Source of the DNA: Paractinoplanes lichenicola
Lineage (GTDB): Bacteria > Actinomycetota > Actinomycetes > Mycobacteriales > Micromonosporaceae
NCBI RefSeq assembly: GCF_016785085.1
Contig: NZ_JAENHO010000003.1
Location: forward strand, 806,001 to 870,000
Length of the DNA stretch: 64,000 nt
Direction of reading: 5' to 3'
This document shows positions 55,215-63,917 of the stretch, in pieces. The notes below the pieces were generated by a model. That model saw only the letters and a list, made by a program, of their open reading frames with translations. It was not told where the DNA came from and searched no databases. Made by a program: the position numbers and the translations under genes. Position 1 is the stretch's first letter; the number at the start of each line of letters is the position of its first letter.

Positions 55215-55757
55215 TCACGCCGCCCAGAAGATCGTGCATTCGCCGTGGCGGGCGGCCGTGGCGAAGAAGCCGGTCAGGTCGTCGTATCGGTCGGCCAGCT
55301 GAATCCGGTACATCTCCACTCTCTCGTCCGAGAACACCGGCGTCACGATCCGCTCGGGTGGCAGCGGCTGCCCATAGGTCGGCGACTCGAAGTCATAGTC
55401 GACCCGTACGGTGTCCCGCTCGACCAGCGCGTCCCGCAGACGAGGAGCGAGCGCGGCGAACGGCGTCCGCTCGAGCAGGGCAGCCGCCTCCACCACCTGA
55501 GCCGGATCCAGCGAACGAGAGTCGCCCCAGGCCCCGAACGCGTTCTCCGCATCCGGAAACAACGCCCCGGAGCGGAACGGGTTGACCCCGAAGCCGGCCG
55601 CCGCGAACAACGGCCCGAACACCTTCCACTCCCAGTCGAGCTCGAGCCGCTCCGCCCCACCAAACTTGGTCACCCGCTCGTACGCGGTTGAGGGATCGCC
55701 CCGAATGTCCTCCCGCAACCCCGGCGACAGCCGAATGAGATCGCCCAGCAGGCTCAT
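55215..55757 (-). CDS. Hypothetical protein (DUF1877-like)
   Basis: 180 residues from ATG 55757, which has AGGAGGGG 7 nt upstream. Cytosolic, no signal. N-terminal SLLGDLIRLSPGLREDIRGD and C-terminal YRIQLADRYDDLTGFFATAA resemble the YfbM/DUF1877 family of small proteins of unknown role. Its end lies 7 nt from the end of the small zinc-ribbon gene on the other strand. Confidence 0.55.
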   Translation of the reverse strand: MSLLGDLIRLSPGLREDIRGDPSTAYERVTKFGGAERLELDWEWKVFGPLFAAAGFGVNPFRSGALFPDAENAFGAWGDSRSLDPAQVVEAAALLERTPFAALAPRLRDALVERDTVRVDYDFESPTYGQPLPPERIVTPVFSDERVEMYRIQLADRYDDLTGFFATAARHGECTIFWAA

Positions 55758-55838
55758 CACGCATCCCCTCCTCGGTTGTGCCGTCCGCCAGCAACAGACA
55801 GTCGATCACCTGACGTGTCAAAGGGGTGCTGATTTTCC

Positions 55839-56825
55839 ATGCGTAGATTCCCGATAGTGGTCCTGCTGGTGCTGGCCCTGCTCGCGATCGCGGCTCCCGC
55901 ACGGGCCGCGGCTGGGCAGTCGTTGCTCGTCGGCGGGGAGCGGCTCAACCCCGGGCAGAGTTTGACCTCGCCGAACGGGCAGTTCCGGCTCACGATGCAG
56001 GCCGACGGCGCGCTCAGGGAGTTTCGTGCGGAGATCGAGCCCGTATGGCAGGCGGTCAACCTGCGGATGAGGGCCGGCTCGACGTTGGAGATGCAGGGTG
56101 ACGGCAACCTGGTCATTTACGGGCCCGGGCACGTCGCGCTGTGGTCTTCCGGGACGGCCGGGCGCAACGGGTCGGTGCTGCGTCTTCAAGATGACGGCAA
56201 CCTTGTCCTCTATGCGCCCGGCAACAGAGCCGTCTGGGCGACCGGCACCTGCGAACGGCACAACGGGTCGCTTTTGTGCGGGCCGATCCTCGCCAAGTAT
56301 CGGGAGCAGTCCGCCCTGCTCGGGCTGCCGATCACGGGGGACTTCGCCGCCGGTGGGGGCCGGGGGCGGGGCATGCACTTCCAGCATGGATCCGTTTACT
56401 TCTCGCCCGCGACGGGGGCGCATTCGGTGCGCGGCTGGATCCGCAGCCGGTGGGCGATGAACGGGTGGGAGAACGGGCCGGTCGGGTTCCCGACGTCCGA
56501 CGAGTTCGGCTACAACGGCGGGCAGCGCAGCACCTTCCAGTTCGGCTGCTCGATCACCGTCGACCCGCAGCAACGGATCAAGACCGGTTGTACGGGGAAG
56601 AAGTTCGACGAGGGGAGGCAACTTCCGCCTCCGCGCGACTGCGGCGTGACCAGCGGCGGCTACGGCACCGACGGGCTGTTCCGCCTGTACGGCACGCCGC
56701 TCACCCAGGACCTCGCCATGCCCGGTCTTCGCGAGCGCTGGATCTCCTTCGCGATCTACCAGATCACCCTGCCGGCCGGGGATGTTCCGATCGGGTGGGC
56801 GATCAAGTATTGCGGGATCGGGTAG
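55839..56825 (+). CDS. Secreted B-lectin protein with LGFP repeats
   Basis: 328 residues, ATG 55839, signal peptide MRRFPIVVLLVLALLAIAAP. A bulb-type lectin domain (about 25-150) has MQADGALREF, MQGDGNLVIYGPGHVALW and LQDDGNLVLYAPGNRAVW. Residues about 155-245 contain LGFP-type repeats (LAKYREQSALLGLPITGDF, GWENGPVGFPTSDEF), which bind the mycolate/arabinogalactan wall in other actinobacteria. The last 80 residues are Cys-containing and unclassified. A surface-binding protein rather than an enzyme. Confidence 0.8.
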   Translation: MRRFPIVVLLVLALLAIAAPARAAAGQSLLVGGERLNPGQSLTSPNGQFRLTMQADGALREFRAEIEPVWQAVNLRMRAGSTLEMQGDGNLVIYGPGHVALWSSGTAGRNGSVLRLQDDGNLVLYAPGNRAVWATGTCERHNGSLLCGPILAKYREQSALLGLPITGDFAAGGGRGRGMHFQHGSVYFSPATGAHSVRGWIRSRWAMNGWENGPVGFPTSDEFGYNGGQRSTFQFGCSITVDPQQRIKTGCTGKKFDEGRQLPPPRDCGVTSGGYGTDGLFRLYGTPLTQDLAMPGLRERWISFAIYQITLPAGDVPIGWAIKYCGIG

Positions 56826-56828
56826 CGC

Positions 56829-57770
56829 TCAGCGGCGGTTGGCCGGGGCGACTGCCTCGCGGCTGCGGGCCGCGCCCTCGGGGCCCATCAGCTCTTCGCA
56901 GACGCGGATCAGGCGGGCCCGCAGGGCGGCCGCGCGGCGGGCGAACTCGCGCTGGCGGGCCACGTATTCCGCCTTGCCCTCGGGGGTCTCGATCTTGACC
57001 GGGGGGTGGCCGTAGGAGCTCAGGTCGTACGGGCTGGCTTGCATGTCGAGCAGGCGGATGTCGGAGGCCAGGGCGAAGCAGTCGAGGGCCAGCGCGCCCG
57101 GGACGGCGGCGCCCAGCTTCGTCGCCCACTTGTGCACGTCCATCGCGGCGTGCAGGCAGCCGGGCTGGTCGAGGTCGACCTGGGTGGCCCGGGTCGGCTG
57201 CAGGCGGTTGAGCCCGACGGCCTCGGGGGTGAAGAAGCGGAACGCGTCGTAATGCGTACAGCGGATGGGGTGTTGCTCGACGACCCGGTCGGTCTCGGCC
57301 AGGCCCAGGCGCAGCGGCAGCGGGTGGCGGTGCTCGGGATCGCGATAGACCATGGCCCACTCGTGCAGGCCGAAGCAGCCCGAGAAGACCGGGCGGGACG
57401 CCGTGGCGGTGAGCAGGCCGTGGATGTAGCGCACGCTCTCGCCGCGGGCGTGCACGTACGCGTCCTGGTCGAGCGTGACCACGCCGTCGGGATAGGTCAT
57501 GTAGAACTTCCACGACGACTGCTCGGCCAGGCCGTCGGGCGCGGGCGCGAGGCCGGCGCCGACCCCGGGATGCCAGCGGCGCAGCACGGAGGGCCGGGTG
57601 CCGTAGTAGTCGTAGAGGAAATCCTCGATGGCGTGCTTCTCGCCGGTGGCCCGGCGGGCACGGTGGCCCGCGGTCATCTCGTCGGCCCGCTCGGCGTGGG
57701 CCCGGGCGAGGGGAATCCAGGTCACCGAGGGCAGCGTCGTGGTGAGCGCCCTCACCTGCTTGATCCCCAT
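56829..57770 (-). CDS. Conserved actinobacterial protein, annotated elsewhere as 3-methyladenine DNA glycosylase
   Basis: 313 residues from ATG 57770 (MGIKQVRALTTTLPSV). Recognisable by GEKHAIEDFLYDYYGTRPSVLRRW, GCFGLHEWAMVYR, CTHYDAFRFFTPEA, LQPTRATQVDLDQPGCLHAAMDVHKWA and LDMQASPYDLSSYG. Homologues carry a 3-methyladenine glycosylase label, but I see no HhH-GPD or AAG motif that would prove it. Start at 57770 omits a 35-residue upstream extension with no family match. Confidence 0.6.
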   Translation of the reverse strand: MGIKQVRALTTTLPSVTWIPLARAHAERADEMTAGHRARRATGEKHAIEDFLYDYYGTRPSVLRRWHPGVGAGLAPAPDGLAEQSSWKFYMTYPDGVVTLDQDAYVHARGESVRYIHGLLTATASRPVFSGCFGLHEWAMVYRDPEHRHPLPLRLGLAETDRVVEQHPIRCTHYDAFRFFTPEAVGLNRLQPTRATQVDLDQPGCLHAAMDVHKWATKLGAAVPGALALDCFALASDIRLLDMQASPYDLSSYGHPPVKIETPEGKAEYVARQREFARRAAALRARLIRVCEELMGPEGAARSREAVAPANRR

Positions 57771-57903
57771 GGCATCAGCGTATCCAGCCGAGGCGATCAA
57801 CACGATCACCGTTAGGCGCGAATGCAATCTGCGTCGCGGACGAAAGTGGCGTAAGCGTCCAATTCGGTCAGTCAATTGTCAGATACCGAACGTCTGCTCG
57901 CAG

Positions 57904-57923
57904 ATGTAGTACACCTACTACAT
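57904..57923. promoter_or_regulatory. Palindromic operator of the ABC-XRE operon
   Basis: ATGTAGTACACCTACTACAT: two perfect 8-bp arms around CACC, unusually A/T-rich for this genome. The right arm overlaps a TACATT -10-like hexamer (57919-57924), so a bound protein would block transcription of the ABC transporter genes. The XRE protein encoded at the operon end is a candidate. Confidence 0.6.
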
Positions 57924-57933
57924 TCTTGATAGT

Positions 57934-58878
57934 GTGCTGGACATGGGAGGAATGACTCTGACGGGGGCGCTCGAGTCGGGCCCGCAGGTGCCGGCCGACG
58001 AGCGGGTCATCGACGTCCGTGACCTGCGGATGCGCTACGGGACGAAGGACGTCCTGCACGGTGTGAGCTTCGCCGCCCGCAGCGGTGAGGTGCTCGCGCT
58101 GCTCGGGCCCAACGGCGCGGGCAAGACCACGACGATCGAGATCCTCGAGGGCTTCCGCATGCGGTCCTCGGGCGAGGTGACCGTGCTCGGCGTCGATCCG
58201 GCCAAGGCCGGCGAGGCGTGGCGGGCCCAGGTCGGCGTGGTGCTGCAGTCCTGGCGCGATCACGGCAAGTGGCAGGTCCGCGAGCTGCTCGGTCATCTCG
58301 GGCGGTATTACCGGCGGTTCTCCACCGACCGCAAGACCCGGCCCTGGCCGGTCGACGACCTGCTCGACGTGGTCGGCCTGACCGCGGCGGCCGCGACGCG
58401 GGTCCAGCGGCTCTCCGGCGGCCAGCGGCGCCGCCTCGACGTGGCGATCGGCATCGTCGGCCGGCCCGACCTGCTGTTCCTCGACGAGCCGACGGTCGGG
58501 TTCGATCCGGCCGCCCGGCGCGAGTTTCACGACCTGGTGCATCGGCTGACCGATGTGGACGACACGACGATCCTGCTCACCACCCATGATCTCGACGAGG
58601 CGGAGAAGCTGGCCGACCGCATCCTGATCCTCAACGGCGGGCACATCATCGCTGACGGCTCGGCCGACGACCTGTCGCGCCGGGTGGCCGGCGAGAGCGA
58701 GATCCGCTGGAGCCGCGACGGGCAGCGGTTCGTCCACTCGGCGGCGAACCCCACTCCGTTCGTACGGGAACTGCTTCTGCAGCACGGCGACGCTGTCGAA
58801 GACCTTGAAGTGCGGCGTAACAGTCTGGAAGACACCTACATGCGACTGGTCGCCGACACGGAGGGAAGCGCGCGATGA
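57934..58878 (+). CDS. ABC transporter ATP-binding protein
   Basis: 314 residues from GTG 57934; ATG 57943 is equally possible and either would give a very short leader after the -10. Walker A LLGPNGAGKTT, signature LSGGQRRR, Walker B LLFLDEPTVGFDP, switch His TTHD. Type-2 exporter family (drug/antibiotic or lipid). The C-terminal 60 residues are an accessory region after DDLSRRVAG. Its stop overlaps the permease start (ATGA). Confidence 0.9.
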   Translation: MLDMGGMTLTGALESGPQVPADERVIDVRDLRMRYGTKDVLHGVSFAARSGEVLALLGPNGAGKTTTIEILEGFRMRSSGEVTVLGVDPAKAGEAWRAQVGVVLQSWRDHGKWQVRELLGHLGRYYRRFSTDRKTRPWPVDDLLDVVGLTAAAATRVQRLSGGQRRRLDVAIGIVGRPDLLFLDEPTVGFDPAARREFHDLVHRLTDVDDTTILLTTHDLDEAEKLADRILILNGGHIIADGSADDLSRRVAGESEIRWSRDGQRFVHSAANPTPFVRELLLQHGDAVEDLEVRRNSLEDTYMRLVADTEGSAR

Positions 58879-59717
58879 TCGAGACGTTGCGGGTCGGCGC
58901 CGCCCGCGGGCTCATCGAGCTGCGCCAGACGCTGACCAACTCCCAAGACCTGTGGGGCTATTTCTTCCCGTCGGTCGGCCTGCTGATCACGCTCTTCTTC
59001 ACCAACGACGCGAAGGTGCCGGGCACCACCTTCTCGCTCGGCGCGGCCACCCTGCCCAGCTCGATCGGCATGCTGCTGGCGTTCGGCGGCCTGCTGACCA
59101 TCGCGCAGTACCTGGTCGTCGAGCGCGAGGACGGCACGCTGCTGCGAGCCAAAGCCACCCCGTACGGGATGACGGGCTATCTGGTCGGCAAGGTCGTCAT
59201 GATCGGTGGCATGACGATCTTCTCGGTGCTGGTCGTGCTGATCCCCGGCCTGTTCCTGGTCGACGGCGTTCAGGTCGACCTCGGCGGCATCCTGACGCTG
59301 GTCTGGCTGCTCCCGCTGGCCGTCGTGGCCACCATGCCGATCGGCGCGGCGATCGGCTCGATGCTGGAGAACCCGCGCCTGCTCGGCCTCGTGATGCTCC
59401 CGATCTTCGGGCTGGTCGCGATCTCCGGCATCTTCTACCCGATCACCGGCATGCCGGGCTGGTTGCAGGCCGTCGGGCAGCTCTTCCCGATCTACTGGCT
59501 AGGGTTGGGCATGCGATCGGTGTTCCTGCCCGACGCGCTGGCCTCGGTCGAGCTGGGCGATTCGTGGCGTCATCTCGAGACGTTCGGGGTGCTCGCCGTC
59601 TGGGCGGTGCTGGGCCTGCTGGTGGCGCCGGTGCTGATGCGACGGATGGCGCGGCGCGAGTCAGGCTCCGCGGTGGCCGCGCGGCGGGAGCGGGCGCTGG
59701 CCACGGTGGGTCGATAG
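58875..59717 (+). CDS. ABC-2 type transporter permease
   Basis: 280 residues, six hydrophobic segments; the conserved ABC-2 motif region SGIFYPITGMPGWLQAVGQLFPIYW is near residue 190. Works with the ATPase just upstream, exporting an unknown small molecule or lipid. Confidence 0.9.
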   Translation: MIETLRVGAARGLIELRQTLTNSQDLWGYFFPSVGLLITLFFTNDAKVPGTTFSLGAATLPSSIGMLLAFGGLLTIAQYLVVEREDGTLLRAKATPYGMTGYLVGKVVMIGGMTIFSVLVVLIPGLFLVDGVQVDLGGILTLVWLLPLAVVATMPIGAAIGSMLENPRLLGLVMLPIFGLVAISGIFYPITGMPGWLQAVGQLFPIYWLGLGMRSVFLPDALASVELGDSWRHLETFGVLAVWAVLGLLVAPVLMRRMARRESGSAVAARRERALATVGR

Positions 59718-59726
59718 AGAGAGCTG

Positions 59727-59990
59727 ATGGGCAGCAACGAGGTTACTTACAACCGGATTGCGATGCTCCGCGCCGAGCGCGGGGTCTCGCGGCGGCAGCT
59801 CGCCGACGCCCTGGGGGTCCACTATCAGACGGTGGGCTACATCGAGCGCGGCGAGTTCAGCCCCAGCCTCCACCTGGCCCTGCGCATCTCGCGGTATTTC
59901 GAGGTCCCGATCGAGGTCATCTTCTCGCTCGATCCGTTCCCGCGGCTGGGTGCGACCGCGAACGAAATGAACGGCGAGCGCTCGGCGTAG
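59727..59990 (+). CDS. Small XRE-family transcriptional regulator
   Basis: 87 residues, ATG 59727, 9 bp after the permease. A single HTH_3 domain (NRIAMLRAERGVSRRQLADALGVHYQTVGYIERGEFSPS) and the ISRYFEVPIEVIFSLDPF tail characteristic of the YozG-like group. Probably controls its own operon through the palindrome at 57904-57923. Confidence 0.88.
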   Translation: MGSNEVTYNRIAMLRAERGVSRRQLADALGVHYQTVGYIERGEFSPSLHLALRISRYFEVPIEVIFSLDPFPRLGATANEMNGERSA

Positions 59991-60029
59991 ATTTCCCTTG
60001 AAGAGCCGTCAGCGTAGAGGGGATCAACC

Positions 60030-60821
60030 GTGCGATTCGCCCGTTTTGTTCATGCCGGAGGAGTGTCGTTCGGCGTCGTCGAGGGTGACGCGTCGGGCCT
60101 GACCATCGCCGAGATCGGCTCGCTGCCGTTCGAGGAGGTCCGGTTCACCGGTCAGCGCTGGGCCCTGGCCGACGTACGCCTGCTCGCCCCCATCTTCTCC
60201 AGCAAGGTGATCGGCGTCGGCCGCAACTACGCCGACCACGCCGCCGAGTTCGGCAACGAGGTGCCCAAGGAGCCGTTGATCTTCATCAAGCCGTCCACCT
60301 CGGTGATCGGCCCCAACGACGCGATCCGGCTGCCCCCGCAGTCGCAGCGGGTCGAGGAGGAGGGCGAGCTCGCCGTCGTGATCGGCGCCACCGGGGCCCG
60401 CCGCCTCGACCGGGCCGGCGCCGAGAAGGCGATCTTCGGCTACACCATCGGCAACGACGTCACCGCCCGTGACCTGCAGCGCAGCGACCCGCAGTGGACG
60501 CGGGCCAAGGGCTTCGACTCGTTCTGCCCGATCGGCCCGTGGATCGTCACCGGCCTCGACGTGAGCGACCTCGAGATCCGCGCCGAGGTCGGGCGCAACC
60601 CCGAGGCGCTCGAGACGGTGCAGCTGGGCCGCACGAAGGACATGGTGTTCGACGTGCCGACCCTGGTGTCGTACGTGTCGCATGTCATGACCCTGCTGCC
60701 GGGCGACATCATCCTGACCGGCACGCCCGCCGGGGTCAGCCAGATCACGCCCGGCGACACGGTGTCGGTGAGCATCCAGGGCATCGGCGAGCTACGAAAC
60801 CCCGTCGTCTCCCTCGACTGA
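60030..60821 (+). CDS. Fumarylacetoacetate hydrolase-family protein
   Basis: 263 residues from GTG 60030. FAH C-terminal fold with metal-binding VEEEGELAVVIG, YTIGNDVTARDLQ, FDSFCPIGPWIV and LLPGDIILTGTPAGVSQI. Such proteins hydrolyse or decarboxylate acylpyruvates or related acids; substrate not evident. Overlaps the end of the convergent tetR-like gene by 30 bp. Confidence 0.88.
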   Translation: MRFARFVHAGGVSFGVVEGDASGLTIAEIGSLPFEEVRFTGQRWALADVRLLAPIFSSKVIGVGRNYADHAAEFGNEVPKEPLIFIKPSTSVIGPNDAIRLPPQSQRVEEEGELAVVIGATGARRLDRAGAEKAIFGYTIGNDVTARDLQRSDPQWTRAKGFDSFCPIGPWIVTGLDVSDLEIRAEVGRNPEALETVQLGRTKDMVFDVPTLVSYVSHVMTLLPGDIILTGTPAGVSQITPGDTVSVSIQGIGELRNPVVSLD

Positions 60822-61544
60822 CCCCTCGATCCCGCGCAGCAGCAGGTCCAGACCCAGCCCGTACGAGTCCTGGGCCTGCTGGTCGCTGCCCCGGTCGAAG
60901 GCGCCCGCGTTCCAGATCGAGGTCATCGTGGGATGCCGCTCGACGTCGAACCAGCTCTCCCACATCTCGCCGCGCTGCAGCCACCACTCGTCGGTGCTGA
61001 GCCCGGTCGTACGGCGTAACAACGCGCCCTCCGCCTCGTGCCGGGCCGCCGCCGTGATCCACGACGTGATCGTGGTGGCGGCCGGGCTGAGCCGGCGGAT
61101 CGGCAGCCCCAGCGTGGCCACTGCCGCGAGCATGAACTCGGTCTCGGCCAGCATGCCCGGCCCGACCGGCGGCCGCACCCGCGAGACCTCGGCCAGCCAG
61201 GGATGCGCCCGATACATCGCGAAGGTGCGCTCGGCGAAATAGCCCACGCGCTCCCGGAAACTGCCCCCGGCGGTCAGCTCGCGGGCCCACAGCACCTCGT
61301 CGACCATCAGATCGACCAGCTCGGGTCGCGAAGGCGCGTACGTGTAAAGGCTCATCGTGGCGACCGACAGATCGGCGGCCACCCGGGCCATGCTCGCCGC
61401 CTCCAGCCCCTCGGCGTCAGCGATACGGACAGCGGTGGCGACCACCACGTCGACGGTGAGCCGGGGCGGACGGCCGACCGGCTTGCGGGCCGGGATGTGC
61501 CGGCGCCAGAGCAGCGGAAGGATCCGCGGGCTGAACTCCTCCAT
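60792..61544 (-). CDS. TetR-family transcriptional regulator
   Basis: 250 residues from ATG 61544. HTH at about residues 30-70 (TVDVVVATAVRIADAEGLEAASMARVAADLSVATMSLYTY), with a TetR_C-like ligand domain. Divergent from the NAD-binding protein gene with only 21 bp between start codons, so it almost certainly regulates it. Confidence 0.9.
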   Translation of the reverse strand: MEEFSPRILPLLWRRHIPARKPVGRPPRLTVDVVVATAVRIADAEGLEAASMARVAADLSVATMSLYTYAPSRPELVDLMVDEVLWARELTAGGSFRERVGYFAERTFAMYRAHPWLAEVSRVRPPVGPGMLAETEFMLAAVATLGLPIRRLSPAATTITSWITAAARHEAEGALLRRTTGLSTDEWWLQRGEMWESWFDVERHPTMTSIWNAGAFDRGSDQQAQDSYGLGLDLLLRGIEGSVEGDDGVS

Positions 61545-61545
61545 G

Positions 61546-61567
61546 ATTCCGTATACCCTACGGGAAT
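61546..61567. promoter_or_regulatory. Overlapping divergent promoters with TetR-type dyad
   Basis: ATTCC-N12-GGAAT dyad covers the whole 21-bp gap. On the plus strand TACCCT (61554-61559) places the start exactly at ATG 61566 (leaderless); on the minus strand TAGGGT (61560-61555) gives a leader of about 3-4 nt for tetR. The two -10 boxes overlap. Confidence 0.55.
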
Positions 61568-62363
61568 GAAGGTCCTGGTCACCGGAGCCACCGCGAACGT
61601 GGGCCGCATGGTCGTCGACGAGTTGCTGGCCCGAGGTGCCGACGACATACGAGCGCTGACGGTCGACCCGGCGCGGGCCGGACTTCCGTCATCCGTCGAG
61701 GTCGTCCGCGGTTTCGTGAGCCGGCCGTCGACGGTTCCCCTGCACGGCGTCGACGTGCTCTACCTCGCGCCGCACATTCCGACCGCGTACGAGGTGTGCC
61801 GGCGGGCTGCCGACGCGGGCGTGCGGCGAATCGTCGACCTGGCCGGCGCCAAAGGCGACCACTGGCAGGAGATCGAAAACGCCGTCGAAGCCTCCGGAGT
61901 GCCGCACACCCACCTCGAACCGGGCGAATTCATGGCCAACGCCACCCTCTGGGCCGACCAGATCCGCGCCGGCGACGAAGTGCGCGACGGCTACGCCGGT
62001 TCGGCCAACGCGGCGATCGCCCAGGAAGACATCGCCGCCGTCGCCGCCCACGTGATCGTCACCACGGGTCACGAAGGCCAGTCGTACGAGCTCACGGGAC
62101 CCCAGTCTTTGACCCGACGCGAAAAGGTCGAAGCGATCGGCCGGGCCCTCGGGCGTGACCTCCGCTACATCGAACTCACCCACGACGAGGCGGTCGAACA
62201 ACTGCGGCCGGTCATGGGCGAATACGCCGAGTGGTATCTGCAAGGCGCCGCCCAGCTCACCCGACACCCCCAAGCCGCCGTGCCGACCGTCCCCGAACTG
62301 CTCGGCCGGCCTGCGAAAACATACGAGCAGTGGGCCCGCGACCACGCCGGCCTGTTCCGATGA
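61566..62363 (+). CDS. NmrA-like NAD(P)-binding protein
   Basis: 265 residues from ATG 61566. N-terminal Rossmann motif VTGATANVGRMVVDELLARG, then RRIVDLAGAKGDHWQEIE, HTHLEPGEFMANA and LTGPQSLTRREKVEAIGRAL. Member of the atypical SDR / NmrA group, often redox-sensing quinone reductase-like or sugar-nucleotide-related; exact role unknown. Under the divergent TetR protein. Confidence 0.87.
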   Translation: MKVLVTGATANVGRMVVDELLARGADDIRALTVDPARAGLPSSVEVVRGFVSRPSTVPLHGVDVLYLAPHIPTAYEVCRRAADAGVRRIVDLAGAKGDHWQEIENAVEASGVPHTHLEPGEFMANATLWADQIRAGDEVRDGYAGSANAAIAQEDIAAVAAHVIVTTGHEGQSYELTGPQSLTRREKVEAIGRALGRDLRYIELTHDEAVEQLRPVMGEYAEWYLQGAAQLTRHPQAAVPTVPELLGRPAKTYEQWARDHAGLFR

Positions 62364-62431
62364 CGGAACCCGATTTGGTGGGCCCTGAAGCGTCAGGTAA
62401 GGTTTTCTCTCGGCACGGGAAACCGGGCCAA

Positions 62432-62503
62432 TGGGGTATGGGGTAATTGGCAGCCCGGCTGATTCTGGTTCAGCTAGTCTAGGTTCGAGTCCTGGTACCC
62501 CAG
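62432..62503 (+). tRNA. tRNA-Gln (anticodon CUG)
   Basis: 72 nt; acceptor TGGGGTA pairs with TACCCCA, anticodon stem GCTGA/TCAGC with loop TTCTGGT, T loop GGTTCGAGTCC. No encoded CCA. Confidence 0.93.
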
Positions 62504-62594
62504 CGCAACCACTCCCACGGGGGAGGCGGCGCTGGACTTCTGATAGAGTTCGGCCCGTCGCCAACGCGGAAGCGGAAGCAACAAGTAAGATCCT

Positions 62595-62667
62595 GGCCCC
62601 GTCGTCTAGCGGCCTAGGACGCCGCCCTCTCAAGGCGGTAGCGAGGGTTCGAATCCCTTCGGGGCTA
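62595..62667 (+). tRNA. tRNA-Glu (anticodon CUC)
   Basis: 73 nt; acceptor GGCCCCG pairs with CGGGGCT (G-U at the end pair), anticodon stem CCGCC/GGCGG with loop CTCTCAA, T arm GAGGGTTCGAATCCCTT. No encoded CCA; 91 bp after tRNA-Gln. Confidence 0.93.
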
Positions 62668-63917
62668 CATTCGGGTTGAGCTCGTCCGCAGAAAGCGCGG
62701 ACGGGCTCATTCCGCGTTCTGCCTGGGGGCCGAGCCCCCAGACCCCACGTTACGGTGCTTGCTCTTTCGCGCGTCGGTGACGGGGAGGTGGTGCTTGGGG
62801 GCTGCGCCCCTTGCCCCCAACAGCACTGAACCTTGCTCTTCATGAAGCCCAAGCGAGGGCCGGGCTCCCTGCCAACCCAGTCCAGCCGGTGGTGGGGCTG
62901 CGCTTCTTGGTCCTGCCAGTAACTCGACGCCGCGCCAGAACCAACCCGGGGGGCGCTCTTCTTGCCCCTAAGCGAGCCTTATCTGGTGTTGAGGGCTGCG
63001 TTCCTTGCCCTCAACAGGGGCCAACGGGTGCTCGGGCTGTACTTATCGCCCCTGGCTGGGCCGAACCCAGGGGGCCGCGCTTCCTGTCCCCGCACCGAAA
63101 AGGTTGACGTCAGCGACACCCCCCAGCGCGGTCGACGTCAGCATCAACCCAAGACAGACGGCGTCCCCGGCATCCAGAAGACCGACGGTGCCCCCGGCTT
63201 CCACTCGCTGCCGCCACTAACGCAGCTCAATCGGTGCTGGGGCTGTGCTCCCCGCCCTAGCTTTGCCCTCAATAGGGCCCAACGGGTGCTGGGGCTGGGC
63301 TCGTGGCGGCTGGCTGAGCTCAACAACCGAGGGGACCGCGTTTCTTGCCCCCGCAACGAAAAGGTCGACCTTAGCGACACGGCCAGCACGGGCAACGTCA
63401 ACATCAAACCCCAAGACCGCAGGCGCCCCGGCTTCCACCTTGCTGCCACCACCATCGCAGCCCAACCGGTGGTGGGGCTGCGCTCTCCGCCCAACTGGAC
63501 CCAATCGGGGGGTGCGCTCCTTGCCCCCGCCATAACCAATCCGTGCTTCTTGCGCTCCAGCAGAGCCCGGCCCGAGGTTGCCCCCACGGAGCCCAGTCGG
63601 AGGTCCGCCGCCCTCACATCGCCCAGCCGGGGTGCGCCGCTCTCACATCGCCCAGCCGGGGGTGCGCCGGCCTCACAGCGCCCACCCGGGGTGCGCCGGC
63701 CCCACAACGCCCAGCCGCGGGGCGCGCCCCCCGGAGCGCAGCTAAGGGTGCGCAGCCCCCATAGAGAACAGCTGAGAGTGCGCCGCCTCCACGGGGCCTA
63801 GCTGAGGGTGCGCCGCCTGGACAGGGTTCGACCGAGGTGTGTCCCGTGTGCCTACAGAGCCCAACCCCGTGCCCTTCGCGAAATTCGGCCGGGTTGGAGT
63901 GGGGGCGGTTCGGGGGG
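62668..63917. repeat. Non-coding repeat-rich region after the tRNAs
   Basis: 1.25 kb with long but repetitive open frames, no ribosome sites and no domain. GGGGCTGCG / TTGCCCCC motifs recur. A diverged unit of about 120 bp occurs near 63085-63200 and again near 63340-63455 (both contain CGAAAAGGT, TCAGCGACAC-like and CCCCGGCTTCCAC). A 29-30 bp tandem array follows. I see no gene in it. Confidence 0.6.
63590..63835 (+). repeat. 29-30 bp minisatellite
   Basis: About eight imperfect tandem units of the form CCCAGCCGGGGTGCGCCGCT followed by CTCACATCG, decaying toward the 3' end. Confidence 0.6.

Noticed and set aside
62962..63801. 279-codon frame in the terminal repeat region
   Set aside because: Composed of decaying repeats rich in Pro/Ser/Arg, no ribosome-binding site, no codon-position bias typical of neighbours.
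63590..63835. CRISPR array in the terminal minisatellite
   Set aside because: Units are contiguous without spacers, and no cas genes are present.
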